From a virus, in IMG/VR virus record IMGVR_UViG_3300030098_003990, positions 8,398 to 42,792 of that record: a stretch of 34,395 nucleotides of DNA; one strand, written 5' to 3'. A program made the position numbers and the translations under genes. The notes under the pieces were generated by a model, which did no database searches, had not been told where the DNA came from, and saw only the letters and a program-made list of their open reading frames with translations. Of the stretch, positions 1-8,156 are shown one piece after another (the stretch's first letter is position 1; every line of letters starts with the position of its first letter).

Positions 1-702
1 ACGTTAGAGGTAGGTGGAATACAATTACAAACTTCGACTCCTAGTGTATCTGTCACAAATGAAATTAATGTTGGTTGGGGTCGATTGGAATGGGGTAATG
101 GCGGATGGAATGTAGGATACTCTGTTGAATTAGGTACATTAAGCTTACAGTCTAATATTGGTGAAGAATCTGCTTTCACAGATTTTGTTGTTGAACAATC
201 TGGTATGCAGTTACAAACTACAGTAAGTGAGGCACATGAATCAGTAGCTGATTTTATAGCAACTCCTTTTGGATTACTATTACAATCATCTCAAGGCGAT
301 GCTGTAGGTGCACAAGACGTAAATCCAGCACCTCAAGGAATAGGCATTCAATCATCAGTTGGTCCAGTAGAGGTCGGAGCTTTAACATTAGCTGAGCCTA
401 GTGGAATTCAATTGCAATCAAATGTTGGTGAAGAAGATTTAGCAGGAGGAGCTATAGTAAGTGTAACTAACATAGGAGCAGCTTTTGTTTTAGGCACTGC
501 TGACGCTGTTTCTGTAGCAGAGGGCACTGGATCACAATTACAAACGTCTATTTCTGGAGTACAAGAAATTAATGGTAATGCTACAGTAGATTTAACGGGC
601 ATACAGTTGACTGCAACACTTCAGTCAATTAATATTACACCATGGAATGAAGTAGATTTAGGAGTCAACAATACTTGGACTGAGGTTGATTTGGCAGCTT
701 AA
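1..702 (+). CDS. Virion structural protein with GxQLQ repeats, 5'-truncated by window edge
   Basis: The reading frame is open from base 1, so the gene begins before the window; the TTG at 85 is not a convincing start. The visible 233 residues contain a degenerate motif, G-x-x-L-Q-[ST]-x-[VI]-[GS], about eight times at roughly 18-30 residue spacing (GIQLQTS, LSLQSNI, GMQLQTT, GLLLQSS, GIQSSVG, GIQLQSN, GSQLQTS, GIQLTAT). The composition is rich in Gly, Ser, Thr, Val and Gln and poor in Lys and Cys, typical of beta-rich phage fibre or decoration proteins. It is followed directly by a tail-fibre gene, which supports a virion role. The exact function is not recognised, and the N-terminus and any attachment domain are missing. 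Confidence 0.75.
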   Translation, partial: TLEVGGIQLQTSTPSVSVTNEINVGWGRLEWGNGGWNVGYSVELGTLSLQSNIGEESAFTDFVVEQSGMQLQTTVSEAHESVADFIATPFGLLLQSSQGDAVGAQDVNPAPQGIGIQSSVGPVEVGALTLAEPSGIQLQSNVGEEDLAGGAIVSVTNIGAAFVLGTADAVSVAEGTGSQLQTSISGVQEINGNATVDLTGIQLTATLQSINITPWNEVDLGVNNTWTEVDLAA

Positions 703-737
703 CTTTAGTAATATAACAATATAAGGATTTTATAATT

Positions 738-1952
738 ATGTCGACATACACATCACTCGGAGTTGAACTTCAGGTTACTGGCGAAAATGCAGGAACATGG
801 GGTGATAAAACAAATACAAATTTAACATTATTACAACAATTAGTTGGAGGATTTAATCAAACATCAATCGCAGGTGGAGCGCAAACAACAGCTTTAACTG
901 TGGTGGACGGAAACACAACCGGAACTGCTCAACAAAACATGATTGAGTTTACAGGAACAATAACTGGTAATCAAATTGTTACCATACCTTTAGACATTGA
1001 AAGAATGTACATCATAAGAAATTCAACGTCAGGTTCTTTTACAGTTCAATTTAAGTATGCATCGGGTTCAGGAGATACTATTACATTTGCAGCTACAGAC
1101 AAAGGTACAAGATTACTTTACGCGACAGCTAATGATGTAACCAACCCTGATATTCTTGATGTTGGAGTGGTTGACACTTCTGGAATTCAAACTTTAACAA
1201 ACAAAACTTTAACATCACCTGCAATTGGAACTTCAATTTTAGATACTGGTGGAAACGAATTATTAAAATTAACTGCTACTGGATCAGCAATTAATGAACT
1301 TACTCTTGCAAATGCAGCAACTGGAAATGGTCCAACAGTTTCTGCAACATCATCTTCAGACTCTAATGTAGATATTAATATTAATCCATTAGGAACAGGT
1401 GTTCTTAAATCAGGAACAAAGGCAGTAAAAATTGCAGGAACAGAAACTATATGGGTGCCTGCTTCGGCTATGTATGGCGCTACAACAAACGGTGCTGACC
1501 CACAACAAGTAGAAACAACAGCGACTAGACCAGATTTAAAAGTTTTAGATTTTGATCCAGGTACAAATGAATTTGCACAATTTGCTGTAGCATTACCTAA
1601 ATCATGGAATTTAGGAACAGTGACTTTTCAATTTTGGTGGTCTCCAAGTAATACAAATACAGGAAACGTAATTTTAGGATTGCAAGGCGTTGGAGTTGCA
1701 AACGATGATACAGCAGACATAGCTTTTGGAACAGCAGTTGAAGTTACAGACGCTGGTGGCGGAGCTGTTGAAGATGTATTAGTTTCGTCAGCAAGTGGAG
1801 CAATTACAATTGCAGGAACTCCAGCTGATGACGATTTAACTTTTTTTCAAGTTTTCAGAAACGCATCAGACGGCAGTGACACATATACAGGAGATTGTAG
1901 ATTACTAGGTATTAAACTATTTATCACTACCGACGCAGCTAACGACGCATAA
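738..1952 (+). CDS. Tail fibre-like protein
   Basis: This 404-residue protein opens with a GVELQVTGENAGTWGDKTN-type N-terminus, a signature of many marine phage tail-fibre proteins (family knowledge). The middle contains a TLTNKTLTSPAIGT-like segment, common in phage fibre repeats. The C-terminal ~150 residues (from about WVPASAMYG) form a separate beta-rich, acidic domain that could be the receptor-binding tip or fold into a trimeric fibre; that is inference. An AAGGA element lies about 10 nt before the ATG. It sits between a repeat-rich structural gene and a glycine-rich adhesin. There are no enzymatic motifs. Confidence 0.8.
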   Translation: MSTYTSLGVELQVTGENAGTWGDKTNTNLTLLQQLVGGFNQTSIAGGAQTTALTVVDGNTTGTAQQNMIEFTGTITGNQIVTIPLDIERMYIIRNSTSGSFTVQFKYASGSGDTITFAATDKGTRLLYATANDVTNPDILDVGVVDTSGIQTLTNKTLTSPAIGTSILDTGGNELLKLTATGSAINELTLANAATGNGPTVSATSSSDSNVDININPLGTGVLKSGTKAVKIAGTETIWVPASAMYGATTNGADPQQVETTATRPDLKVLDFDPGTNEFAQFAVALPKSWNLGTVTFQFWWSPSNTNTGNVILGLQGVGVANDDTADIAFGTAVEVTDAGGGAVEDVLVSSASGAITIAGTPADDDLTFFQVFRNASDGSDTYTGDCRLLGIKLFITTDAANDA

Positions 1953-1963
1953 TAGGAGGACTA

Positions 1964-2890
1964 ATGGCCATTCAATTCGGATATAAATCTTTAGGTTTCG
2001 GTTCCGGTGGTGGAGCTCCAACATACGATGCTGAATTTTTAGTGGTAGCTGGTGGTGGTTGCGGAGGTAATTCTAGTTATGGCTTTACTAGTGGCGGCGG
2101 TGCTGGAGCTGGTGGATATAGAACATCCACTCAAACAGTAAAAGTTGGAGGCACAATCACAGTCACAGTTGGTGATGGTGCTGCTGCTGGTCCGTCGGCC
2201 GGTCCCGATAACGGCGGCAGCTCAGAAATTTCAGGAGCAGCTGCAGGATTAATAACAATAACTTCCACAGGCGGTGGCGCTGCAGGTAATTTATATGGAC
2301 CAGCCAAATCTGGTGGCTCGGGCGGTGGTACAGGAAATGGAAACCCAGCAGGTGGATTAACTCCTGGTTCAGGTAACACTCCAAGCGTATCTCCAAGTCA
2401 AGGAAATGACGGCGGAACTGGTTCTGGTGGCGCAGGACAAAGTGGAAATCCTGGAGCTGGTGGCGGAGGCGGCGGCGCTGGTGCCGTTGGAACCGATGCA
2501 TCAGGAACTACTGCAGGTAATGGTGGAGCTGGTACAGCAAATTCAATTACAGGTTCTTCAGTAACTTATGCTGGAGGAGGCGGAGCCGGTTCTTGGAATG
2601 GTCCAAATGGATCAGGCGGATCAGGTGGCGGCGCATCTGGAGTAAGCGCTCCTGGCGTTAACCCTGGAACTCCTGGAACTGCAAACACTGGTGGTGGTGG
2701 AGGCGGCACAGCTTGGGGAACTCATGGCGTAGGCGGTGAATCATTAGGTGGCAATGGCGGAAAAGGTATAGTTGTAATAAGCGTGCCTACTGCTAAATAT
2801 TCATCAACTACAACAGGTTCGCCAACAGTTACAACATCAGGTGCAAATACAATAATGCAATTTACAGGATCAGGAAGTTACACAGTATAA
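1964..2890 (+). CDS. Glycine-rich tail adhesin-like protein
   Basis: This is a 308-residue protein dominated by Gly, Ala, Ser and Thr. After a short N-terminus comes FLVVAGGGCGG and GAGAGGYR, hallmarks of the glycine-rich domain found in many marine phage tail tips, followed by runs of GGGGG and GSGG throughout. The C-terminus (GKGIVVISVPT, then a Thr/Ser-rich strand) resembles the usual closing segment of that domain. Polyglycine-rich adhesins can act as host-recognition tips; the receptor is unknown. AGGAGG lies 6 nt before the ATG, one of the strongest ribosome-binding sites in the window. The stop overlaps the next start (TAATGG). Local GC is raised because of glycine codons. Confidence 0.8.
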   Translation: MAIQFGYKSLGFGSGGGAPTYDAEFLVVAGGGCGGNSSYGFTSGGGAGAGGYRTSTQTVKVGGTITVTVGDGAAAGPSAGPDNGGSSEISGAAAGLITITSTGGGAAGNLYGPAKSGGSGGGTGNGNPAGGLTPGSGNTPSVSPSQGNDGGTGSGGAGQSGNPGAGGGGGGAGAVGTDASGTTAGNGGAGTANSITGSSVTYAGGGGAGSWNGPNGSGGSGGGASGVSAPGVNPGTPGTANTGGGGGGTAWGTHGVGGESLGGNGGKGIVVISVPTAKYSSTTTGSPTVTTSGANTIMQFTGSGSYTV

Positions 2891-3273
2891 TGGCTAGTTT
2901 TGCTCAATTAAAAAATTCAAGTAATAATACTGTAGTAAGAGTGGTAGTTGTTCATAACAATGAAGCACCCACTGAAGAAGCTGGTATAACTTTTTTAAAA
3001 GGTCTTTATGGTGAAGATACAATTTGGAAACAAACATCTTATAACACTGTTGCTAATACTCATAGATTAGGGGGAACACCTTTTAGAAAAAATTTTGCTG
3101 GAACAGGGTTTACTTATGATGAAAGCAGAGATGCTTTTATACCAATAAAACCTTTTGCTTCTTGGGTATTAAACGAAGACACTTGTCAATGGGAAACTCC
3201 AATACCTATGCCTACAGATGGTCAACCTTATAGATGGAATGAAGAAAATCAAAGTTGGGATGCAATAGAATAG
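2890..3273 (+). CDS. Small conserved tail-associated protein
   Basis: This 127-residue protein starts inside the stop codon of the glycine-rich adhesin gene, so the two are probably translationally coupled. It has a conserved-looking core, GLYGEDTIWKQTSYNT, then FRKNFAGTGFTYDESRDAF and an aromatic tail (PFASWVLNEDTCQWE, PYRWNEENQSWD). Proteins of this shape are common next to tail-fibre genes in T4-like cyanophages and other marine phages, usually without an assigned function. A role in the distal tail or as a structural accessory is inferred from position only. No signal peptide or membrane segment is present. Confidence 0.75.
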   Translation: MASFAQLKNSSNNTVVRVVVVHNNEAPTEEAGITFLKGLYGEDTIWKQTSYNTVANTHRLGGTPFRKNFAGTGFTYDESRDAFIPIKPFASWVLNEDTCQWETPIPMPTDGQPYRWNEENQSWDAIE

Positions 3274-3416
3274 TATTTAAAATAATACTTAATGAAAGAA
3301 AAAATTAAATTTTAAAATTCCTCTTGGAACTTTAGATTAGATATAGTATTAGAAATAATACTTAATGAAAGAAAAAATTAGATTTCAGAATTCCTCTTGG
3401 AACTTTAGATTAGATA
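3271..3416 (+). repeat. 73-bp tandem duplication covering a gene start
   Basis: Two adjacent 73-bp copies (3271-3343 and 3344-3416) differ at only five positions. Each contains the inverted repeat AGTATT-N6-AATACT followed by ATG (3292 and 3365). The right copy is the real start of the downstream oxygenase gene. In the left copy the frame ends after seven codons (MKEKIKF, then TAA). The unit length is not a multiple of three, so the left copy cannot extend the protein. Confidence 0.9.
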
Positions 3417-3958
3417 AAGTTTCTCTTTACTCTTACTGTCATGATGCTTTTACAAAAGAAGAATGTGAGGAGATAATTAAAATTGCTAATACAAAAGGAC
3501 TAATTAAGGGAAGAACAAGGAGTAAAAATCAAAATAGTATTAGAAAAAGTAAAATATCTTGGTTATATCCTTCTGATAATATGGCTTGGGTATTTCGTAG
3601 AGTTACTGACATAGTATTGAATTTAAATGAAAGATTTTTTAATTTTGATATATTTGGTTTAAATGAGGGTTTTCAATTTACTAATTATAAAGCACCATCT
3701 AACAAATATGGAAAACACGTTGATAGAGGAACAGATTTTGTTGTTAGAAAATTATCTATATCAATTCAATTAACCGACCCCAAAAAATATGAAGGTGGAG
3801 AACTATATCTTTATGAGAGTGATCAAGGTACGTTAATGGATAAAAAACAAGGAACATTAATAATGTTTCCATCTTATATTTTACACGAAGTTACGCCTGT
3901 AACAAAAGGCGAAAGAAATTCATTAGTAAGTTGGGTAACAGGAAAGCAATTTAAATAA
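3365..3958 (+). CDS. 2-oxoglutarate/Fe(II)-dependent oxygenase (prolyl-4-hydroxylase-like)
   Basis: The 197-residue protein has the layout of the 2OG-Fe(II) oxygenase superfamily. KHVDRG supplies the HxD iron ligands (His118, Asp120). LSISIQLTDPKKYEGGELYLY is the typical core strand pair. ILHEVTPVTKGERNSLVSW supplies the distal His (His174) and the Arg (Arg184) that binds the 2OG carboxylate. The N-terminal CHDAFTKEECEEII helix is typical of phage members. Such enzymes hydroxylate proteins, nucleic acids or small molecules; the substrate here is unknown. The start is the ATG in the second copy of the 73-bp duplication. It overlaps the next gene by one base (TAATGG). Confidence 0.88.
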   Translation: MKEKIRFQNSSWNFRLDKVSLYSYCHDAFTKEECEEIIKIANTKGLIKGRTRSKNQNSIRKSKISWLYPSDNMAWVFRRVTDIVLNLNERFFNFDIFGLNEGFQFTNYKAPSNKYGKHVDRGTDFVVRKLSISIQLTDPKKYEGGELYLYESDQGTLMDKKQGTLIMFPSYILHEVTPVTKGERNSLVSWVTGKQFK

Positions 3959-4215
3959 TGGCAAGAAAACTATCAGTAAAAGAAACAATAAAAATGTTTT
4001 CAAATGAAAATGGTTTTGCTTGGGGTATAAATACTGTTATGAAAGCATTAGTACCACAGGCTAGTTATGATCTTACTGCTGTTAATGAAACATATGTCAT
4101 AGATAGATGGGATTCGGTATATCCACAACCAACATCAGAAGAAATAAAAGAGGAATACGAAAGGCAACAAACGATAGCTGAGACTATCGAATACTTTAAA
4201 AAAAACAAAAAATAA
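3958..4215 (+). CDS. Small protein of unknown function between two oxygenase genes
   Basis: This 85-residue protein starts within the stop codon of the upstream oxygenase gene and ends 3 nt before the next oxygenase. The N-terminal half is mixed; the C-terminal half has YPQPTSEEIKEEYERQQ followed by a charged helix ending KKNKK. Segments of the form PQPTxEEI are frequent in small tail-fibre-associated or assembly proteins of phages, so a fibre-assembly role is possible, but the similarity is short and I do not assign a function. There are no cysteines and no signal peptide. Confidence 0.65.
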   Translation: MARKLSVKETIKMFSNENGFAWGINTVMKALVPQASYDLTAVNETYVIDRWDSVYPQPTSEEIKEEYERQQTIAETIEYFKKNKK

Positions 4216-4218
4216 TTA

Positions 4219-4770
4219 ATGTTTATATTTAAAAAAGAAAAAATATTAGATTACGACAAATGCCGAGAAGCTATTAGATGGTTTGATAAAGAGGGCACGG
4301 GAAAACCAGGAAAAGCTGGTGTCATGGATCTACCTAATTTAGAAGTTTGTATTCAAATATACTCACAACAAGATGACAATGTAGAAAATCATTGTTGGGG
4401 TGTAGGTAGAGAAGTTAAAAAAGCAATGACAGAATACATAAAAAAATACCCAGAAATCAATAATTTAGCTAAGTGGAAGCTTACAGGTTTAGCACAGTTT
4501 GCAATGTGGGAACCGGGCAAATACTATCATCATTTACACTGTGAGAACGAAGGAAAAATTTACAACAAAAGATTTTTATCTTGGATGATTTTTTTAAATG
4601 ATATTGAAGAAGGTGGTGGCACACTTTTTCCACAACATAATGTAAGAGCAGAACCCAAAGCCGGAAATTTTTATATTTGGCCAGCCGGATGGACTCATTT
4701 ACACATTGGTGAACCAGCTATTAAAGAAAAAAAATATACAATAACTGGGTGGTACGAGTATGTATTATAA
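4219..4770 (+). CDS. 2-oxoglutarate/Fe(II)-dependent oxygenase, HxE type
   Basis: The 183-residue protein has the phage 2OG-oxygenase pattern: YYHHLHCENEG (probable iron ligands His107 and Glu109, with Glu replacing the usual Asp), RFLSWMIFLND, EEGGGTLFP, KAGNFYIWPAGWTHLHIG (distal His160 or His162) and KKYTITGWYEY, where a basic residue near 172 could bind 2OG. GGGTLFP and PAGWTHLH are characteristic of the prolyl-4-hydroxylase-like family in cyanophages and pelagiphages. The substrate is unknown. It is the second of three oxygenase-like genes in a row and is clearly different in sequence from the first. Confidence 0.85.
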   Translation: MFIFKKEKILDYDKCREAIRWFDKEGTGKPGKAGVMDLPNLEVCIQIYSQQDDNVENHCWGVGREVKKAMTEYIKKYPEINNLAKWKLTGLAQFAMWEPGKYYHHLHCENEGKIYNKRFLSWMIFLNDIEEGGGTLFPQHNVRAEPKAGNFYIWPAGWTHLHIGEPAIKEKKYTITGWYEYVL

Positions 4771-4793
4771 TTTAAAAAATAATTAGGAGACAA

Positions 4794-5285
4794 ATGAAAG
4801 TTATTGATAATTTTCTTCCAAAAGAGCAGTTTGAAAAGTTAAGAGACGTATGTTTAAGTAATTATTTTCCCTATTATTACATACGCACTGTAAATGATAA
4901 CCAGAAAGAAAGTGATAAAAAGATGTTTTATTTTATCCACTTCTTCTACAAAAATGGAAGAGGAAGTTCAAGCGAGTGGTATCCAATGCTGCATGAGATT
5001 CTATTAAAAAAAATTACTTATGACTTTTTAATAAGAGCTAAAGCTAATTGTTATCCTAGATCTGATAAAAAAATTACTCATCCAAAACATCTAGATTATA
5101 AGTCTCCTACAAAAGGATTAATTCTTTCTCTCAATACTTGTAATGGTGCAACTATTTTAGAAAATGGAAAAGAAGTCAAATCGGTGGCCAACAGAGCTTT
5201 ATTTTTTAACCCGTCTAAACTTCACGCAAGCACTAACTGCACAGATCAACATGCAAGATTTAATATTAATGTTAATTATATTTAA
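4794..5285 (+). CDS. Putative 2-oxoglutarate/Fe(II)-dependent oxygenase
   Basis: The 163-residue protein begins MKVIDNFLPKEQFEKLRD, a common N-terminal helix of phage oxygenases. HPKHLDY offers an HxD pair (His99, Asp101); LILSLNTCNGATILENGKE is the core strand and turn; ALFFNPSKLHASTNCTDQHARFNINVNYI supplies the distal His144 and Arg155 on the final strand. The motifs are weaker than in the two neighbours, but their order and spacing fit a double-stranded beta-helix oxygenase. AGGAG lies about 6 nt before the ATG. The substrate is unknown. It is the last gene before a 72-bp gap with a promoter-like -10. Confidence 0.72.
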   Translation: MKVIDNFLPKEQFEKLRDVCLSNYFPYYYIRTVNDNQKESDKKMFYFIHFFYKNGRGSSSEWYPMLHEILLKKITYDFLIRAKANCYPRSDKKITHPKHLDYKSPTKGLILSLNTCNGATILENGKEVKSVANRALFFNPSKLHASTNCTDQHARFNINVNYI

Positions 5286-5343
5286 TAACCAAATAGACTG
5301 ATTTTCAATCTAAAATGGACTACTTTCTTACTAAAAGTGCTTG

Positions 5344-5352
5344 TGGTATAAT
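5344..5352 (+). promoter_or_regulatory. Extended -10 promoter element (TGGTATAAT)
   Basis: TGGTATAAT is a perfect extended -10 box for a sigma-70-type polymerase. The best -35 at 17 bp spacing is TTTCTT, which is weak, as is usual for extended -10 promoters. The ATG of the next gene starts 5 nt after the box, so transcription would begin at or near the start codon. Confidence 0.5.
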
Positions 5353-5357
5353 TTTGC

Positions 5358-7517
5358 ATGCCTTTAAATTTTGTTAACATAAGACCAGGCTTCAACAAAC
5401 AGATTACTCCTACAGCTGCAGAGGGGCAGTATATTGATGGAGACAATGTAAGATTTAGATATGGTCTACCTGAAAAAATTGGCGGTTGGGAGCAACTTAC
5501 TGCTAGCACCATAGTAGGTGCTGCAAGAGCACAGCATCAATGGACAGATCTTGATGGTAGAAGATATGTTGTGTTAGGAACACATAAAGCTCTTATCCTT
5601 TATTACTCTGAAGCTTTCTACGATATCACACCTTTAGATACAGCCTTAACAGGAGCGACTTTTAATACAGTAAGTGGTTCGGCTACAGTAACAGTAAATT
5701 TAGCTGGGCATGGATTAGAAATAGGAGATTTATTTACATTCACTATAAGCTCTGCACCCACAGGTTTCGTTGCAGCAAATTTTAGTGGTACGTTCCAAGT
5801 AATCACTGTTCCTGACACGAACTCTTTCACAATTACTATGGATATAGTTTCAAGTGGAACTGCGTCAGCGTCAGGTTCTGCTTCTGTTAATCCATATGTA
5901 AGACCTGGATCTTTAAACCAAACATTTGGTTTTGGTTGGGGAACTGGTTTGTGGAGTGGTACTTTAGCTGGTGCTATATCATCAACGCTCAATGGTTCTT
6001 TGGCTGATGATGCTCAAGGTAATAATGGTTCGGCCACAAACATAACTTTAGCTGATGCATCTTTATTTCCAACCACTGGTGAAATTTTAGTAGGCGGTGA
6101 ATTAATAACGTACACCGGTAAGTCATCAAATGATCTTACAGGAATTACAAGAGGAGCTAATGGATCAACAAGATCAGCACACTCTAACGGAGCTATTGTT
6201 GAGGACACAACTGGATTCGTTGGATGGGGACAGGCCTCTTCTGCCAGCACAGTTGTATTACCATCTGCTGATTGGTCATTAGATAATTTTGGACAAACTT
6301 TGGTCGCAACAATATTAGATGGTAAAACTTTTACTTGGGAACCAATAAACGTAAATTTAAACGCTCCACAAACTAGAGCTACCGTTGCAACTGGCAATCC
6401 AACTAAGTCTGTCATGACAATTGTTTCCGATCAAGATAGACATCTATTTCATTTAGGAACTGAAACAACAGTTGGTACGGCAAGCACACAAGATAAAATG
6501 TTTATAAGATTCTCTGATCAAGAGGACATAGCAGACTATGCTCCAACCTCTACTAATACAGCTGGAACTTTTCAGCTTGATGATGGCACAGAGATAAGAG
6601 GAGCTGTAAAAGGTAAAGATTATATTTTTATTTTGACAGATACAGCCGCGTATATATCTCAATTTGTTGGACCACCTTTCACATTCTCAATAAGAAAAGT
6701 TGGATCTAATTGTGGTTTGATCGGTAAGCACGCATTGGTCTATGCGGATGGTGTTGTATATTGGATGGCTGATTCTGGTGGATTCTTTGTATACGATGGT
6801 ACAGTAAAAAGTCTACCTTGTTCTGTTGAAGATTTTGTTTTTACAACAAATAACACTGGTGATCTTGGTATAAATTTTGATCAAGCTAAAAAAGTTTATG
6901 CTGGTTATAATACACTTTTTGGTGAAGTGACATGGTATTATCCAAAATCAGGATCAAACGTAATAGATAGAAACGTTACTTTAAATTATACTGAAAACAC
7001 GTGGACAACGGGATCACTAGCTAGAACAACTTATTATGACGCACAACTTTTTGATCATCCCTATGCAACAGAATACACTTTGACTGGTGTTCCAACTTTT
7101 CCAACGATCAAAGGTGCTACAAACGCTAATGGTTCTACAACATTTTATGAACACGAAAAAGGAGTTGATCAAGTTAATAGCTCCGGCACTACTGCCATAT
7201 TAGCAAATATACAGTCAGGGGACTTTCAGCTTGCCCTAGATGGTAATGGTGAATTTTTTACTAAAATTAGAAGGTTCATTCCAGATTTTAAAAGAATAAC
7301 GGGTAATGCACAAATAACAATTAACTTAAAAGATTTTCCTGTAGACACAGCAGCATCATCTCCTTTAGGTCCATTTACAATTTCTAGCTCAACAGAAAAA
7401 GTTGATACTCGAGCAAGAGGCAGAGCGGCTAGTTTAAAAATAGAAAATACTTCATCTGGACAATCTTGGAGATATGGAACATTTCGTGCTGATGTACAAC
7501 CTGATGGTAGAAGATAA
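5358..7517 (+). CDS. Large virion protein, possible tail hub / DNA-stabilisation protein
   Basis: The 719-residue protein starts MPLNFVNIRPGFNKQ, followed by EGQYIDGDNVRFRYGLPEKIGGWEQL, a conserved opening of a large structural protein found in many marine podovirus-like phages. The rest is beta-rich with repeated aromatic and Gly turns (GFGWGTGLWSG, GFVGWGQASS, YWMADSGGFFVYDG), consistent with a propeller-like fold. The C-terminus, SGQSWRYGTFRADVQPDGRR, has a shape common in tail or neck proteins. I infer a role like P22 gp10 (packaged-DNA stabilisation), but no direct homology can be shown by eye. No ribosome-binding site is visible; the ATG lies 5 nt after an extended -10 element. The stop overlaps the next ATG. 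Confidence 0.78.
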   Translation: MPLNFVNIRPGFNKQITPTAAEGQYIDGDNVRFRYGLPEKIGGWEQLTASTIVGAARAQHQWTDLDGRRYVVLGTHKALILYYSEAFYDITPLDTALTGATFNTVSGSATVTVNLAGHGLEIGDLFTFTISSAPTGFVAANFSGTFQVITVPDTNSFTITMDIVSSGTASASGSASVNPYVRPGSLNQTFGFGWGTGLWSGTLAGAISSTLNGSLADDAQGNNGSATNITLADASLFPTTGEILVGGELITYTGKSSNDLTGITRGANGSTRSAHSNGAIVEDTTGFVGWGQASSASTVVLPSADWSLDNFGQTLVATILDGKTFTWEPINVNLNAPQTRATVATGNPTKSVMTIVSDQDRHLFHLGTETTVGTASTQDKMFIRFSDQEDIADYAPTSTNTAGTFQLDDGTEIRGAVKGKDYIFILTDTAAYISQFVGPPFTFSIRKVGSNCGLIGKHALVYADGVVYWMADSGGFFVYDGTVKSLPCSVEDFVFTTNNTGDLGINFDQAKKVYAGYNTLFGEVTWYYPKSGSNVIDRNVTLNYTENTWTTGSLARTTYYDAQLFDHPYATEYTLTGVPTFPTIKGATNANGSTTFYEHEKGVDQVNSSGTTAILANIQSGDFQLALDGNGEFFTKIRRFIPDFKRITGNAQITINLKDFPVDTAASSPLGPFTISSSTEKVDTRARGRAASLKIENTSSGQSWRYGTFRADVQPDGRR

Positions 7518-7681
7518 TGGCAAAAATTACAGCGTACATTCCAGAGCCTAAAGAAACTTACCAACCTGAAAATCAGAGGCAAGTATTACAGTCTTTGGAT
7601 ACTGTTAAGCAACAATTAAATACATCATACCAACAAGACTTAAAAAATGAACAATCAACTTTTAACTGGTTTATATCATGA
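7517..7681 (+). CDS. Small 54-residue virion-associated protein of unknown function
   Basis: The frame runs from the ATG overlapping the previous stop (TAATGG) to a TGA that overlaps the next start (ATGA), so coupling on both sides supports a real gene. The product starts MAKITAYIPEPKETYQPENQR, then has a Gln-rich helix (VLQSLDTVKQQLNTSYQQDL) and ends FNWFIS. Short proteins with this N-terminus are seen between structural genes in marine phages. The central helix could be a coiled coil. The function is unknown. Confidence 0.7.
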   Translation: MAKITAYIPEPKETYQPENQRQVLQSLDTVKQQLNTSYQQDLKNEQSTFNWFIS

Positions 7682-8019
7682 CAATACAATATAAAAATGC
7701 AGGTATTAATTTAAGCTCAACAGCTACAACAACTGTATTAACATCACCAACATCAGCAAGATGTTTAATCAAACAAATACAAATAGATAATGCTTCAGGG
7801 TCACCGGTCAATTTATCAGTGCAGTTTACAGATAGTTCTGCATCATCAACGTTTAGAATAAGAAACAAAGCAATACCAGCAAACGAAGTAGTAGATATTA
7901 TAAATGAAACTTTAGTATTAGAAGAAGGAGACTCCTTAAAAATGACAGCAGGAACTGCTGATGAGTTACAAGGTATAATTAGTTATGCTCAAATAGATAG
8001 ATCGCAAGAAAATGGCTAA
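7678..8019 (+). CDS. Small beta-rich protein, probably structural
   Basis: This 113-residue protein lies inside the structural block and overlaps the upstream gene by ATGA. It is rich in Ser, Thr, Ala, Ile and Val and has alternating hydrophobic strands (LIKQIQIDNASGSPVNLSVQF, GIISYAQIDRS), resembling small decoration, neck or fibre-base proteins of marine phages. It has no cysteine apart from one near residue 29 and no signal peptide. It overlaps the following short basic gene by 8 nt. A structural role is inferred from composition and position. Confidence 0.7.
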   Translation: MTIQYKNAGINLSSTATTTVLTSPTSARCLIKQIQIDNASGSPVNLSVQFTDSSASSTFRIRNKAIPANEVVDIINETLVLEEGDSLKMTAGTADELQGIISYAQIDRSQENG

Positions 8020-8155
8020 GAAGAAACCAAAATTTGGTGTTAATCATTACATAAAAAGAACTCCAAAAAAAAGACCAGGAAGGCATACAAAGAGATTGAA
8101 TAAACATAAAAAAAAGAGTATGAAGAAACAACCCTATAAAGGACAAGGACGTTAA
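8012..8155 (+). CDS. Very basic 47-residue protein
   Basis: The frame starts with ATG at 8012 inside the end of the upstream gene and stops at TAA 8153-8155. The product MAKKKPKFGVNHYIKRTPKK, followed by RPGRHTKRLNKHKKK, is about half Lys, Arg and His and has almost no acidic residues. It probably binds nucleic acid or is packaged with the DNA; this is inferred from charge. Similar short basic proteins are found in structural clusters of marine phages. Because it is so lysine-rich in an AT-rich genome, chance origin cannot be fully excluded, but overlap and packing with its neighbours argue for a real gene. Confidence 0.6.
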   Translation: MAKKKPKFGVNHYIKRTPKKRPGRHTKRLNKHKKKSMKKQPYKGQGR

Positions 8156-8156
8156 T

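Noticed and set aside
2131-2501. Minus-strand frames opposite the glycine-rich gene
   Set aside because: They are Pro- or His/Leu-rich mirror products of glycine codons and carry no protein-like features.
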